A stretch of DNA of 64,000 bases from Hordeum vulgare subsp. vulgare (GCF_904849725.1 NC_058521.1:344146638-344210637); one strand, 5' to 3'. Counted from the first letter of the stretch, positions 36,395 to 48,800 are shown. Numbers and translations are program-made. The notes: generated by a model from the sequence alone, not told the origin.

Positions 36395-39300
36395 CTTAAT
36401 TTCCACAACAATGACATAATTAGCCCATTTAGCTCCAAAAAGACATAGTTAGCTAATTTAGCTCCAAGAAGAGGAGAAGAGGAGAAGAAATAGGAAATAT
36501 GAAAAGAAAGAAGAAGAAGAAGAAGAGAAGTAGGAGGAGGAGGAGGAGGAGGAGGAGGAGAAGGAGGAGAAGGCCAAGGACCTTCTAGTCCATCTCCTCC
36601 CTCTTTATTTCTTCTTCTCCTCCTCCTCCTCTTTCTTCTCCTAATTCATATTCTCCTTGCCTTAATTTCCCCAACAATGACATAATTAGCCCATTTAGCT
36701 CAAAAATGCCATAATAAGCAGAAAATGGCATAAGAACCTTGGTGAGCTCATTAATATTATATACTTAGCTTGTTTTCCTCCAAAATGGGATAATTAGCCC
36801 ATTTAGCTCCAAAAAGACATAGTTAGCTAATTTAGCTCCAAGAAGAGGAGAAGAGGAGAAGAAATAGGAAAAAAGAAAAGAAAGAAGAAGAAGAAGAAGA
36901 GAAGAAGGAGGAGAAGGAGAAGAAGGAGGAGGAGAAGAAGGAGAAGGAGGAGGAGGAGGAGGAGAAGGCCAAGGACCTTCGAGTCCTTCTACTCCTCCTC
37001 CTCCTTCTCCTCCTTCTTTATTTATTCTTCTTCTCCTCCTCCTCCTCTTTCTTCTCCTGTTTCATATTATCATTACCTTAATTTCCCCAACAATGACATA
37101 AGTAGCCCATTTAGCTCCAAAATGCCATAATAAGCTCAAAATGGCATAAGAACCTAGGTTAGCTCATTAGTATTATATACTTAGCTTGTTTTCCTCTAAA
37201 ATGAGATAATTAGCCCATTTAGCTCCAAAAAGACATAGTTAGCTAATTTAGCTCCAAGAAGACGAGAAGAGGTGAAATGAAAAGGAAGAACAAAAAGAAG
37301 AAGAGAAAGAGTAGAGAAGGAGAAGGAGAAGAAGAAGGAGGAGAAGATGGAGAAGGAGGAGGAGGAGGAGGAGGAGAAGGAGGAGAAGGCCAAGGACTTT
37401 CTAGTCCTTCTCCTCCTCCTCCTCCTTCTCCTCCTTCTTCTTTATTTCTTCTTCTTCCCCTCCTCCTCCACTTTCTTCTCCTCTTTCATATTCTCCTTGC
37501 CTTAATTTCCCCAACAATGACATAATTAGCCCATTCAGCTCCAAAATGGCATAATAAGCTCAAAATGTCATAAGAACCTTGGTTACCTCATTAATATTAT
37601 ATACTTAGCTTGTTTTCCTCTAAAATTAGATAATTAGCCCATTTAGCTACAAAAAGACATAGTTAGCTAATTTAGCTCCAAGAAGAGGAGAGGAGGAGAA
37701 GAAATAAGAAAAATGAAAAGAAAGAAGAAGAGGAAGAAGAGAAGAAGGAGAAGGAGGAGGAGGAGGAGGAGGAGAAGGAGGAGAAGGAAATGACCTTTTA
37801 GTCCTTCTCCTCCTCCTCGTGCTTCTCCTCCTTCTTCCTTATTTCTTATTCTTCTTCTCCTCCTCCTCTTTCTTCTCCTATTTCATATTCTCCTTGCCTT
37901 TATTTCCCCAACAATGACATAATTAGCAAATTTAGCTCCAAAATGCCATAATAATGTCAATATGGCATAAGAACCTTTGTTAGCTCATTAATATTATATA
38001 CTTAGCTTGTTTTCCCCCTAAAATGATATAATTAGCCCATTTAGCTCCAAAAAGACATAGTTACCTAATTTAGTTCCAAGAAGAGGAGAAGAGGAGAAGA
38101 AATAGGGAAAATAAAAAGAAAGAAGAAGAAGAAGAAGAGACGAAGTAGAAGGAGGAGGAGGAGGAGGAGGAGGAGGAGAAGGAGGAGAAGGCCAAGGACC
38201 TTCTAGTCCTTCTCCACCTCCTCCTTCTCCTCCTTCTTTATTTCTTCTTCTTCTCCTCCTCCTCCTCTTTCTTCTCCTATTTCATATTCTCATTGCCTTA
38301 ATTTCCCCAACAATGACATAATTAGCCCATTTAGCTCAAAAATGCCATAATAACCTCAAAATGGCATAAGAACCTTGGTTAGCTCATTAATATTATATAC
38401 TTAGCTTGTTTTCCTCTAAAATGGGATAATTAGCCCATTTGGCTCCAAAAAGACATAGTTAGCTAATTTAGCTCCAAGAAGAGGAGAAGAGGAGAAGAAA
38501 TAGGAAAAAATGAAAAGAAAGAAGAAGAAGAAGAAGAGAAGAAGGAGGAGAAGGAGAAGAAGGAGGAGGAGAAAGAGGAGGAGGAGGAGGAGGAGAAGGA
38601 GGAGAAGGCCAAGGACCTTCTAGTCCTTCTCCTCCTCCTCCTCCTTGTCCTCCTTCTTCTTTATTTCTTCTTCTTCTCCTCCTCCTCCTCTTTCTTCTCC
38701 TCTTTCATATTATCCTTAGCTTAATTTCCCCAACAATGACATAATTAGCCCATTTAGCTCCAAAATGCCAAAATAAGCTCAAAATGGCATAAGAACCTAG
38801 GTTAGCTCATTAATATTATATACTTAGCTTGTTTTCCTCTAAAATGAGATAATTAGCCCATTTAGCTCCAAAAAGACATAGTTAGCTAATTTAGCTCCAA
38901 GAAGAGGAGAAGAGGAAAAGAAATAGGAAAAATGAAAAGAAAGAAGAAGAGGAAGAAGAGAAGAAGGAGACGGAGGAGGAGGAGGAGAAGGAGGACAAGG
39001 CCAAGGACCTTCTAGTCCTTCTCCTCCTCCTCCGCCTTCTCCTCCTTCTTCTTTATTTCTTCTTCTCCTCCTCCTCCTCCTCTTTCTTCTCCTCTTTCAT
39101 ATTCTCCTTGCCTTAATTTCCCCAACAATGATATAATTAGCCAATTTAGCTCCTAAAAGACATTATAAGCTCAAAATGGCATAAGAACCTTGGTTAGCTC
39201 ATTAATATTATATACTTAGATTTTTTTCCTCTATAATGACATAATTAGCCCATTTAGCTCCAAAAAGACATAGTTAGCTAATTTAGCTCCAAGAAGAGGA

Positions 39301-39610
39301 GAAGAGGAGAAATGAAGAGAAGGAAGAATAAGAAGAAGAAGAGAAGAAGAGAAGGAGAAGGAGAAGGAGAAGAAGAAGAAGGAGGAGGAGAAGAAGAGAA
39401 GAAGAAGGAGAAGGAGGAGAAGAAGGAGAAGGAGCCCTCCTTCTTCTCCTTCTTCTTCTCTCCTCCTTCTTCTCCTTCTCCTTCTCTTCTTTTTTCTTCT
39501 TCTCCTCCTCCTTCTCCTTCTCCTTCCCCTTCCCCTCCTCCTACTCCTCCTCCTTCTTGTTTTTATTCTCCTTGTTCTCTTCTTCCTTCTTCTCTTCCTT
39601 CTTCAATTTA
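36395..39610 (+). repeat. Tandem array of about seven ~400-bp units with purine/pyrimidine hairpins
   Basis: The marker 'ccaacaatgacataattag' (with minor variants) recurs near 36404, 36672, 37088, 37510, 37909, 38310, 38731 and 39121, mostly 390-420 bp apart. Each unit has an AT-rich spacer (agccatttagctcc, cattaatattatatacttagc), a purine tract of (GGA/GAA)n, the short core aaggac-cttcta-gtcctt, and a mirror pyrimidine tract. The purine and pyrimidine arms are inverted repeats. Reading frames here (Lys/Glu-rich or Ser/Pro-rich) are artefacts. The last unit runs into a longer purine/pyrimidine foldback at about 39290-39600. Confidence 0.85.
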
Positions 39611-39984
39611 GCTTATTTTTCAAATATATGTTGTTGTTCTTCTTCTTCTGACTTTCTTATTCCCATTTTGCAGATTGGATGTACCAGATGCATGGAAGCT
39701 GGCATTGGAGTGCTTTAGTTTCCGTTTTTATTTGAGTTGATGAACAATGTAGAACTATATGTATATGTATATATGGATGAGCAATATATGTGCAACTATA
39801 TGTATGTACATATGGATGAAACTTTTTATGTGTTGGTTCTTTTGATATATGGGATGTACGTTCATGAACATATGGCATTGATGAGCTTTATATGTATATC
39901 ATATATGTGTTGTGACCTATTTATCATATATGTGCTATGAATTATATGTATATGTGTTGTGAAATAGAAAAATTAAACAAAAAT

Positions 39985-40570
39985 GTGACAATATAGGCTC
40001 TTTGTCGTCGGCCAGCTGATGGCAAAGGCCTTTGCCGTCGGCTAGCCGACGGCAAAGGTGCCACGTGGCGCCCAGCTTTGCAACCTAGGCAGTAGCAGCT
40101 GGTCATATAGAATCTTTGTTGTCTGCTTCCAAGGGGGCAGACGGCAAAGAAGACGGCACAGAGGACGGGTGGAGGAGGTAGAGGCTGACGGCAAAGAAGA
40201 GGAGAGGGGAGGCTGACGGCACAGAAGAGGGGGGGGGGAGGCAAATGGCAAAGAAGAGGGGTGAGGCAGATGACAAAGAAGAGGGGGGAGGCAGACGACA
40301 AAGCCTCCGTTAGCCCCTAATGGAGGCAACGCCTGTCGGCTGCCGTCTCGACCACTTTGCCAACTGCTCCTATGAAAAGCTGACGGCAAAGCTCTTTACC
40401 ATCCGCTTTGGGGAGACAGACGACAAAGAAGCTACGATGCCATCGTAGGCTGACACAGAAATTTTGCCAGCCGTGAGATTCTTTGCCGTCTGTATTATTC
40501 TCTTTGTCGTCCGGGATTTACTCTTTGCTGTCAGTGATTGCAGACGGCAAAGAAGCTAATTCCTGTAGTG
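39985..40570 (+). repeat. CACTA 3' subterminal repeats and terminus
   Basis: There are many copies of ctttgccgtc / gacggcaaag in both orientations between 39998 and 40555, then the terminus ATTCCTGTAGTG. The 380-bp AT-rich stretch before it (39600-39985) holds no recognisable feature. Confidence 0.85.
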
Positions 40571-40573
40571 TAT

Positions 40574-41421
40574 GATTATGATTGTTGAATATCCCTCGGA
40601 CGGTTCTACCTCCTTGATATTCATTATTTATTAGTGTTTCCTATAAGCCCTTTATGCGGTGTCACTTAGATTCCAGACTATGGCATGCTTGTTATATTTC
40701 TTATAAGCCCTTTCTGTGGTGTCGCTTAGACGCCTGACTGCGGCACGCTTGTTATATTTCTTATAAGCCCTTTATGTGTTGTCTCTTGGACGCCCGACTG
40801 TGGCATGCTTGTTATATTTTATTCAAGCCCTGTGTGTGGTGTCTCTCAGACGCCTGGCGGTGGCTTATTTTACATCACATATGTTAATCTTACTCTTATT
40901 GATTGCATATTAATTTCTCAGTATGATTATATTTTGATTTCTAGTACTTGAAAAGTACATCATGGTTGACGAAGTATTGTGGTATTATTACAAGTGTTTA
41001 TTAACCCTAAAAATTTATGTTTCTTTCATGATGTTTGCGACTACATTCAAAGTACTCACTAGCTTGTCTCTGGCTATTGTCTTGGCCAGATTGCGTGCTA
41101 GGAGAGGAGGAACTCAACGATAACCCCGGAACCTAGGCACCGAAGACAGCAGTCGCGTGAGATAGGAATTATCCTGGTCAGCTGTTCATGTGGGAAATGG
41201 AGTCCCATAGGCGCTGGAGATCCCCAAACCGCTTTCGCCACCAACCATTAGAAACCTTTTTGATGTACTCTATGGACCACCTCGGTTTTGTACTTCAAGT
41301 GTGTATTTTTCTTGTACCAATGTATCAAGGATTTGGGCACGAGCTAACTGTATTCCTGGGCTGGTATGCACAATGGTAATTTTGAAGGGAAATTAAAATA
41401 CCCGAAAATCCAGTCCTGACA
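40574..41421 (+). repeat. LTR A, final block
   Basis: This continues LTR A after the CACTA TSD. It carries 'caaagtactcact...ggccaga' (about 41050-41090), which parallels 'caaagtactcatt...gaccaga' in LTR B (about 27070-27115). It ends ...CAGTCCTGACA at 41421, after which LINE coding resumes. Confidence 0.55.
40630..40868 (+). repeat. Four-copy 60-bp tandem repeat
   Basis: The motif tataagccctttatg...ggtgtc...gact..ggca(t/c)gcttgtt recurs at exactly 60-bp spacing (agccc at 40646, 40706, 40766 and 40826), with a few substitutions per copy. Confidence 0.9.
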
Positions 41422-43146
41422 GCTGCGGTCTTAGACAGGGGAACCCTCTTTCCCCCGTTCTCTTTGTTTGAGCGATTGACCCTCTCCAAGGGGTCCTCAG
41501 GGGACAACGCCCTATGGTACGTACGTCTCTTTATGAGGAAGATGCTTCCATCTTCATTACGACAACAAGGGAGGAGGTTCACAACCTTGCTGCCATTCTT
41601 CAGTCATTCTGCGAGGTCACCGGGTTGGCCACCAACTTCCATAGGAGTTCCGTGGTCGCCATATGTTGCGGTCACCTAATCATAGATGGCATCGTTCATG
41701 ACATCCCTGCCGTTCTGGCGTCCTTCCCTCTCAATTGCCTTGGACTCCCTCCATCCATATGGCAGCTAAAGAGGGTGGACTTCCAACATCTTGTGGACAA
41801 GGTCGCTGCAAGGTTACTTCCATGGCAAGGAAAGAACAGCACCACGGTCGGGCGTTTGGCTCTCGTGAAAACGTTGCTCATTTGTCAAGTTGTCTACCAC
41901 ATTACGCAACTCGGGGTACCTATGCCCATTCTGTAGAGTGTTAAAAATATTGAGTAGGCCTTTCTGTGTTCGGCCAGTGAGAAAACCACTGGTGTGAAGT
42001 GGAAAGTTAATTGGGAGACTGTGTGCCACCCAACCGACCATGGCGGAGTACAGGTCCTCCATTTGGAAAAAAATGCGAGAGCACTATGGCAAAGACATCC
42101 CTGGTGTAATGGAAGGACCAGGCCACGCTGTGGGTGGGCCTTGGAAACCCGTGCAATGAGGTGGGCATGGACCTTTTCTACGCCTCGAGTGTCATTTCTA
42201 TTCATAATGGAGATAAGACACCTTTTTGGGATGTTCCTTGGTTGCATGGGAATATCTGAAGGATATTGCACCACACATTTTTGTTGCATCCATGCAAAAG
42301 AAGTGGACGGTGCGGGAGGCCCTTACACACCTTGCTTGTGTGCAGAAGGTAAACTCGTCCACCAAGCTCACAGTCAACCATATTATTGAGTTCATGGATC
42401 TGTGGATCAGACTAGAGCCAGTTTGTCTTCATATTGAAGTAGAAGATTATATAAGGTGGAAATTTGAGGGAATGGAGAATACAGGGCCGCTTCTGTATAT
42501 AGGTCGCAATTCCTTTGGTCCACATCCACTACCATGAACCAGACCATTTGGAAGGTTTGGGCTCCCCCTAAGGTCAAGTTCTTCTCTTGGCTGGTGTTGC
42601 AAAAAACATTTGGACGACAAACAGATTTGAAAAAATGGGTTGGGAAAACTGTGGCCTTTGCACCCTCTGCAGGCGAGCAAACGAAACTGCTCCTCACCTA
42701 TATTACAAATGCCATTTCATGATGAGGATTTGATGGATTGTCAATCAATGGTTGAACCTAGATACAATACATACTGGTAGTTGGATGGCAAAGCACAACA
42801 TGAAGACTTGATGGACCAATATGTCGAAGGCCCACACTGCCAACCGGAAAACCATGGCATCCATAAAGATGCTTGCATCTTGGGTTGTTTGGAACGAAAG
42901 AAATGCTCGAGTCTTTATAAAGAAATCACACACACCATCCATATTCTCAAGGTAATACAAGACGAGACACAACTTTGGATTGCGGTAGGAGCTATGCACC
43001 TGAGCAACATCATGCCGCGAGAGTAATCTCTCATGTAACTTATTCCACTCATGGGCTATAATGTGACGCCATTGTGATGTACTTTAAACTCTCACCTCCT
43101 TAATTAATTATTGGGGCAAATCTTTTGCCTGGGTGTCAAAAAAAAA
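41422..43146 (+). pseudogene. LINE reverse transcriptase, 3' half, to the poly(A) tail
   Basis: LINE coding resumes with GLRQGNPLSPVLFV (about 41427-41468), an in-frame TGA, then AIDPLQ. The catalytic block is SLYEEDASIFI where YADD is normal. After it come ATNFHRSS, LGLPPS.WQLKRVDF and a WQGKN..GRLALVKTLL block (to 41936). Degenerate zf-RVT-like sequence (VKFFSWLVLQ...) lies near 42560-42660, and a 3' untranslated part ends in nine A at 43138-43146. A segment of about 15-20 codons before YEED and about 13 codons between the two halves are missing. The changed catalytic motif and stops make it inactive. Confidence 0.8.
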
Positions 43147-43962
43147 TATACTTCTGACTATACACTTATGTTGTTTCACTATATAACTAAAATCCTAGCT
43201 TGGTTACTTCCTTTTCTACATTGTAAGATGCTAACCTCGTTGGCTATTATTTGGGGGCTTTTTATGTAAAGTCACGTGCTTACTGCATCCTATCTAAAAA
43301 TATAGGACCCATCTTGTCTCATTTACTTCCTAGCTAACTATTCCTGATGCCCTCCCTCCTGCATGTGTACTTTCTTGAATGAACACCAGAACCAAACAAG
43401 GAAACCTGCTATATATGGATAATGCTAATTAATACATGGTGATGTTTTTTCTACCAAGGTTCTTCAGCCACTTGTTGGATCCTCTCCCCGCCTCCTTCGT
43501 CACGCATCCCGGTGGTTTGACGTCCACCGAGCTCGCAAAAGGGTCTGGTGCGAGGATCCCCATAGTGTCGCCCTTCGTTTGTGGCAGGGGCGATGCTATA
43601 CTTACACACATCCATGTACATTTTCGTTACTTCCTATTGTTCCAACTTCCAAGATTAATTTGAGAGGTATTTCAACCCTTTCGCTTTCTCACTCCTCTAT
43701 ACACTTCATATTTGGACGCACTATTTTCCTCGCAAAATTTGTGCTCATGTATTTGGAGACATGGAAAACACAAAATAATTTGTATTTATGAATGAAGGTT
43801 CTTATTCATGCATATATTAATAGTTGGCGTGAATGTGCAAATAGAGAACTAAATAATCACTCGGCTTAAGCTTCTCTAGTACATATCATATCAAATAATC
43901 CACATGGCTTCTTTTCAATTTTCAAAGTTTCTAGCCTTTTTTGTGTATTTTCATTAGGAAAC
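43147..43962. other. Intergenic, nothing supported
   Basis: Spacer between the LINE tail and a MITE. Short frames exist (for example 43436-43663) but have no recognisable domain. Confidence 0.5.
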
Positions 43963-44122
43963 TACGTCCCCGTTCCTAAATATAAGTAATTTTAGATATT
44001 TCAACATGGGTTATGTACGGATGTACATAGAAATATTTTAAAATGTAGATTCACTCATTTTTTTCGTATGTAGTCCATAGTGAAATCTGTGGAAAGACTT
44101 AAATTTAGGGACGGAGGGAGTA
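43963..44122. mobile_element. Stowaway-type MITE
   Basis: A 160-bp element with TA at both ends. The right end, tttagggacggagggagta, is the classic Stowaway terminus. The left end, tacgtccccgttcctaaata, is its diverged inverse. It lies about 800 bp upstream of the EDR2-like gene. Confidence 0.8.
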
Positions 44123-44816
44123 ATTCTTATTATGTCTTTCAGCAAAATAAAAAACTCTTCTTTACAACGACAACAAATGAATGTTCTCTGTAATAGAAAT
44201 GCTACAATATAGAAGTCGTTTGTTTATGCACAAACTTTCCATCATTGATTTTTCCAATTATAATTCAGAAGTTCTCTTACCGATTCTTCGTAGAATGATT
44301 TGTTGTATAGTTGATGCTTCTGAGAGATTTCCTCATTGTTAACCTTGCAAATTCCCTTACGAAAACAGTTGTGCTTGCAACCTTGCGAGAAACACTTGAT
44401 CCATACATATGTGCTATATATGCATAGTTAATAGCATTTCCCATCCAACAATACAAGACAAACATTTTGACCATTATTGTTCTTCAAACAAAGATATACT
44501 AGTTTACTTTCTTGTGAAAATAATCTATTTCTTACCTATGCAAACCAAACAAGAAGATTCTATGAAACTGAAAGTGTCATCACAAACTACCAAAAAGGAT
44601 GGAAAAAGTTTACCGATCTCATTCCGGGAATGGAAAAACAATCTACCCTACAATAATGCCTATAATGTAGTAGTATGCCACACATGCACACGCTCCCCAA
44701 ACAAGTTGTCCTCGATCTATAATTGAATTCCAGACTAGCCTTAGGCTCCAAACATCCTGATGTATGTGTACTTGTGCTCGCAGATCATGCCTACTACACT
44801 TCAGGTTCATACTGGG
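44123..44816. other. Upstream region of the EDR2-like gene
   Basis: AT-rich sequence with no supported coding region. It is the presumed promoter-proximal region of the gene starting at 44918. Confidence 0.4.
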
Positions 44817-44824
44817 TATATATA
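44817..44824 (+). promoter_or_regulatory. Putative TATA box
   Basis: TATATATA lies 94 bp upstream of the ATG at 44918, a plausible distance for a plant core promoter with a 5' UTR of about 60 nt. Position and sequence only. Confidence 0.45.
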
Positions 44825-44917
44825 CTAATTAATTGAAGGCAGGAGAATTAGTTACCACATACAAAGCTAGTACCGTAAATCCAAGCTTAGACGACTAGAA
44901 GTAAAACATATAGTACA

Positions 44918-45852
44918 ATGGGTTCTTGTGCTTCCAAGTCAGCTCTTGAGCATCGTCGAGTGGAGAGGTACTACACGACAAGGATGGGTAGAAGAGGGCG
45001 TGGCAATCCACGATCAATGATGCCGGACGAGCCCAAGCCAAGGATCATGGATGCGAGAGGGCGCACCACCGACTTCTCCATGAGCGAGATAGTCCACGTC
45101 GAGTCAGTAAGGAACCCAGCTCAATCCAAGACGTTCCACCTCACCCAGATGGAGTGGCACCATAGCGAGCAAGATTCCAATGGTTGCTGCAAAGAAGACG
45201 CCTGGTTTGACTCCGTTAGCATCCTTGAGGACGATTATAATGAGGATGAATTCAAGAGTGTCGATGAAGGTATTTATGCCCATTAAACTCCAAGATTAAT
45301 TTCTAGTGTCCATCCAGTCTTTTCCCTCATTCATGTATGTCCCATACTGCAGATTTTTCTGATGATGAGGAAGAAGATGAGGAACAGAAGAAGAGAGAGA
45401 AGGCATCCCGTTTCACACATGCTATGTGCCGCATTAGTGAATTATGGAGAGGTTTTCCCATGCTATTGTCAGTTGAACAATACCTGAAAAGAGATGACGG
45501 TATGTATCAAAGTGCTTAAAAGGAAGGCTAAAACACCTTCAAAAAGAGTAAGTTCTGACATATGATCTCACATTCAAAGGAGGTGATGATCCTGCACATA
45601 GGAGCCAAAGCATGGCAATATGTGCCAGCAAGTGTGTCACAAGTTTCAAGGAGAAAAACAATGTAGAGGACAATAACAAGAAGGATCCTAGCACCCCATC
45701 TCGCATACGCAAGTTACTACACTCAATCAGTTTCAATGAGAAGATACAACAGCTCACCTGTGTTAGCCCGGCGAAGAGGAATTCTACAGTTATACGGCTC
45801 TCCTACAAGAGGACATCATGCGACGACGACTCTGAGTGTGGTGCTGACATTG
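44918..45852 (+). CDS. EDR2-like gene, exons 1-3 (N-terminal half)
   Basis: Exon 1 ends GATGAAG|GTATTT, exon 2 ends GATGACG|GTATGT, exon 3 ends GACATTG|GTAAGC. Introns 1 and 2 are both 83 bp. Every junction splits a codon after its first base, making GAT or GGT on joining. The encoded segment is about 256 residues: a charged N-terminus, an acidic DDEEEDEEQ run, and a basic Ser/Lys-rich stretch ([26 protein letters not shown]). These are typical of the variable half of this family. Confidence 0.82.
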
Positions 45853-48800
45853 GTAAGCCACAATTAAGGCCATTAAATAGTTTAATTTCAACAACAAGCT
45901 CATGTCGTTGATTTATACATAAAAACCACCTATTTATAGGAATATGAAGTACAAAATCTAAAAGCTTTGAAAATCTTGGACTTATGTTCTAAAACCACAA
46001 TGGAAATAAAGTAAACCAAGAAACACTTTTGTACTAATTTGAAGCTTATTTCTTACTACAAGGGTAAACATATGCAACACCAAGAGCTAGGATCGGCACA
46101 AACAATGAATGACCTTGTAGGTATAGTGATCTATAGTATGTTGTAGTGCTAACATACACTATCGTCCATGAAGAATTTCTTTGACATGGCCTAGGTGGCA
46201 TCCGAGGCTCCCCCGGCCTGATGATGCACTACGCGGTAACATGTATGACTAAAGTACCTCTCACAACACCAAGATGCACCTGATATTGTGTCTAATTAGT
46301 AGAGACAATCTAAATTACTACAATAATGTCAATACATTAACACCATAATTGTATGTGCAAATACCAATAGTTAGGGCAAAAACTACAGGACAAAGCCGTC
46401 CAAATCTCCTTCCATTATTTTTAATATTGGATACAACAAATCTATTATAGGTAGCACTAGAGATTCTAATACATCATGCTTTTTTGTCTAGCATGACAAC
46501 AACTTGATTTTAGATTGCCATACTAGGGACAGGTAAGTCTAACAATGGATAGTGGAACCTCCACTTGAAAGAAATATTATGGTGCATCTGATCTTAATAA
46601 CTTTATGGAGAAACTCCCTTCACATGATGGCAATCTCTTCCTTCAATCTCCCTATCCTTTAGTTTCTTTCTTGGTTTTTTATTCTCTTTCTTCATTGGCT
46701 GGCAACCTACAATTTTCCACACGTCCAAGTGTCTGTTGTATGGGAGGATAGATACCCCCTTCCCCGTGTGTAAACTCTAAGGTGATATATGTCTTAACCA
46801 TGAGGCGCAGTGATCTTTGGACAATTTTGTGATGCACAAAAATGATTTAAAGTGTCATGTGATCATAACCCACATGAAGAGGATATCCCAAAAAATCTAA
46901 GGAGGTGCATGGGCATGCCCGTTACCTTCCAACATGGTCGTGGATTCTCATCTCAAAATATCTTGGTCATCATATCTGAATCATTCTTGTGAGTATGATT
47001 CTCGTAAAATTATACCAAGTTGAAATTGCATACTTGTTACTCATGGAATGTAGTGGCAACTCACGTCATTATGCTTGGTTCAAGAGTGATAACATGAATT
47101 GTTGCTAATATTAATAGTTCTTTGATTTTCGGAAAATAAAACATAATTATCTTGCTTCATGTCGAGCTCTTGCAAAACTTTGTTCATCCACAACACTTTT
47201 GTACAAGCATCAACCTCATCTTTGTACTCGACATGTATGGTTGTTCCAGAAAAACATTTGTGTAATTTTTATTGCCATGACACTAATCCCCTCTACATAA
47301 GTTGTTAGGTATCCAAAGGATAACCTTATATGATTGATGTCACTAGCACAATCTCCATATGTAATGCCTTGCAATAGAAGATCACCCCTTCCAAAGCATA
47401 TACATGTTGTCAAAGTTCCTTTGAGATACCCGAGCATCCACTACATTGCTATCTAGAGAGCTCTGCATGATTTTTCTATGAATTAAAACCATATCCAATA
47501 TTAGCACTCGTGCACACCATGGCATCCATCAAACTTCTCACAACATTTTGGTACATACTTAAATCATTAGATTTTTCCTTCTTTCTTTTAGGTTATTATT
47601 CAACAACAAAATTTTGACGGCCTGCAAGTAGATAGTTACATGATTTTGCATACTTCATATGGAACCTTAAAACTACCTTCTGAACATGTCTTTCTTGTGA
47701 GAGACAAAGAAACTTCTCTGGTCTATCATGGGGGATCTTCATGACAACTATTTGCATGGCTGACCCCAAATCCTTCATGGAGAGGAATCGTCCTATGTTG
47801 TTTTTAAGAAATGTCATGATCATATTGAGAGAGAATAATAAAATAAACATGTACACACCTCTTAATGAACAAAAAATTACCAAGTTGTGCTTTGGTAACA
47901 AACATCAGTCATATAAGACTCAAACTTCTTGTACCACTCCGTGGAGCTCGCTTCAAGACGTTGAAGATAGTATTTAGATGGAAAAATAATTCTCATTGCC
48001 TACAACTGTCAACCCCTTTCACTCATTCATATATATCTCGTGCAATGCCACGATGCAATAATGCTCCAAGGTGTCATTCTCATATCGATTATTAATATTT
48101 TCATGCATGGCTTCCAACCACTCACTCTTATGCTTATCAGACATTATCTTCTCGTAGCGTTAAGTCTCACTTGCATCACATCACAACATATGGATATGGT
48201 GGATACTTGCGTCAAGGCACTAAACATCTCCCAGTTCTTTGCTCCTACAATGGTATTGAATCATGTGAGTTGTTGTTAGAATCATCATTACCATCATTAC
48301 CACGATCATTAGATGGCTTCTCATTGTTTTGACATGTACTGCCTTGGCTAGTTGCATCTTCATTTTCTTTAGTGTCATCATCTTCTTCACGATTCCCATG
48401 CATGAGAAAAGGAGAACTAGATGAATGTTAACCTAAGATGTGATGTTCTTTGTCTTCTCTAGTTTCCCACTACCATTTAAATTTTAATTTTCATGAACTC
48501 CGTATCTCGTCTTCTAAGAATCTCCCTATCGGTTGGATGCATTACATCATAGTCGTACTCTTCACAAGGCTGGCTGAGATGGGTGCATTTCTTTGTCTTG
48601 CTATCAAGATTGAATCTCACATCCATTGGTACGAGGACAAATGCACTACAAGGAAACACCTTGTACTTATTTTAAGATACCTCCTTACCTGAACAAACTC
48701 TATGAGTACAAAAATACAAACTAAGTAAAATAGGTCAAGCTCATAAATAATATTGATGAATACTTCAGTGTAAAATCTATTAGGTAATTTAGGATGGAAT

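Larger units (their letters stand above)
27556..40570 (+). mobile_element. CACTA (En/Spm) DNA transposon, 13 kb
   Basis: The termini are CACTACTGGAAAAC (27556) and ...ATTCCTGTAGTG (40570), which are inverted, with a perfect 3-bp TSD tat (27553-27555, 40571-40573). Both ends carry clusters of tttgccgtc / gacggcaaag motifs in both orientations, the subterminal repeats where the element's DNA-binding protein would act. Internal genes are a TNP2-like transposase (30069-33746) and a Transposase_24-type second gene (33871-36347). Both transposon genes contain stops. The element is unusually rich in purine/pyrimidine strand-asymmetric tracts. Confidence 0.95.
1372..41421 (+). mobile_element. LTR A: very long LTR (about 4.1 kb), broken into four blocks by insertions
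   Basis: The blocks are 1372-1776, 20858-23588, 27450-27555 and 40574-41421, joined through the TSDs of the Athila element, LTR B and the CACTA element. Together they give roughly 4.09 kb, close to the 3.86 kb of LTR B. Both have an AT-rich first kilobase, a GC-rich block around a TATA box (TATATATA at 21909-21916), a matching segment reading ctctgcagagt / ctctacggagt followed by a 'gtccacggt' block, and a 'caaagtactca' motif near the end. The left end is TATAACACCCC (TG lost), the right end CCTGACA. No internal domain or partner LTR is present, so it is probably a solo LTR. The flanks (cctcc / gctgc) do not match as a TSD. The size recalls LARD-type elements with very long LTRs, but I do not assign a family name. 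Confidence 0.5.

Noticed and set aside
36500..39611. Lys/Glu-rich and Ser/Pro-rich frames in the purine/pyrimidine array
   Set aside because: They arise from GGA/GAA and TCC/TTC repeats and change with each unit; there is no domain.
43436..43791. Overlapping frames downstream of the LINE as a possible small gene
   Set aside because: No domain, splice pattern or promoter that would support it.
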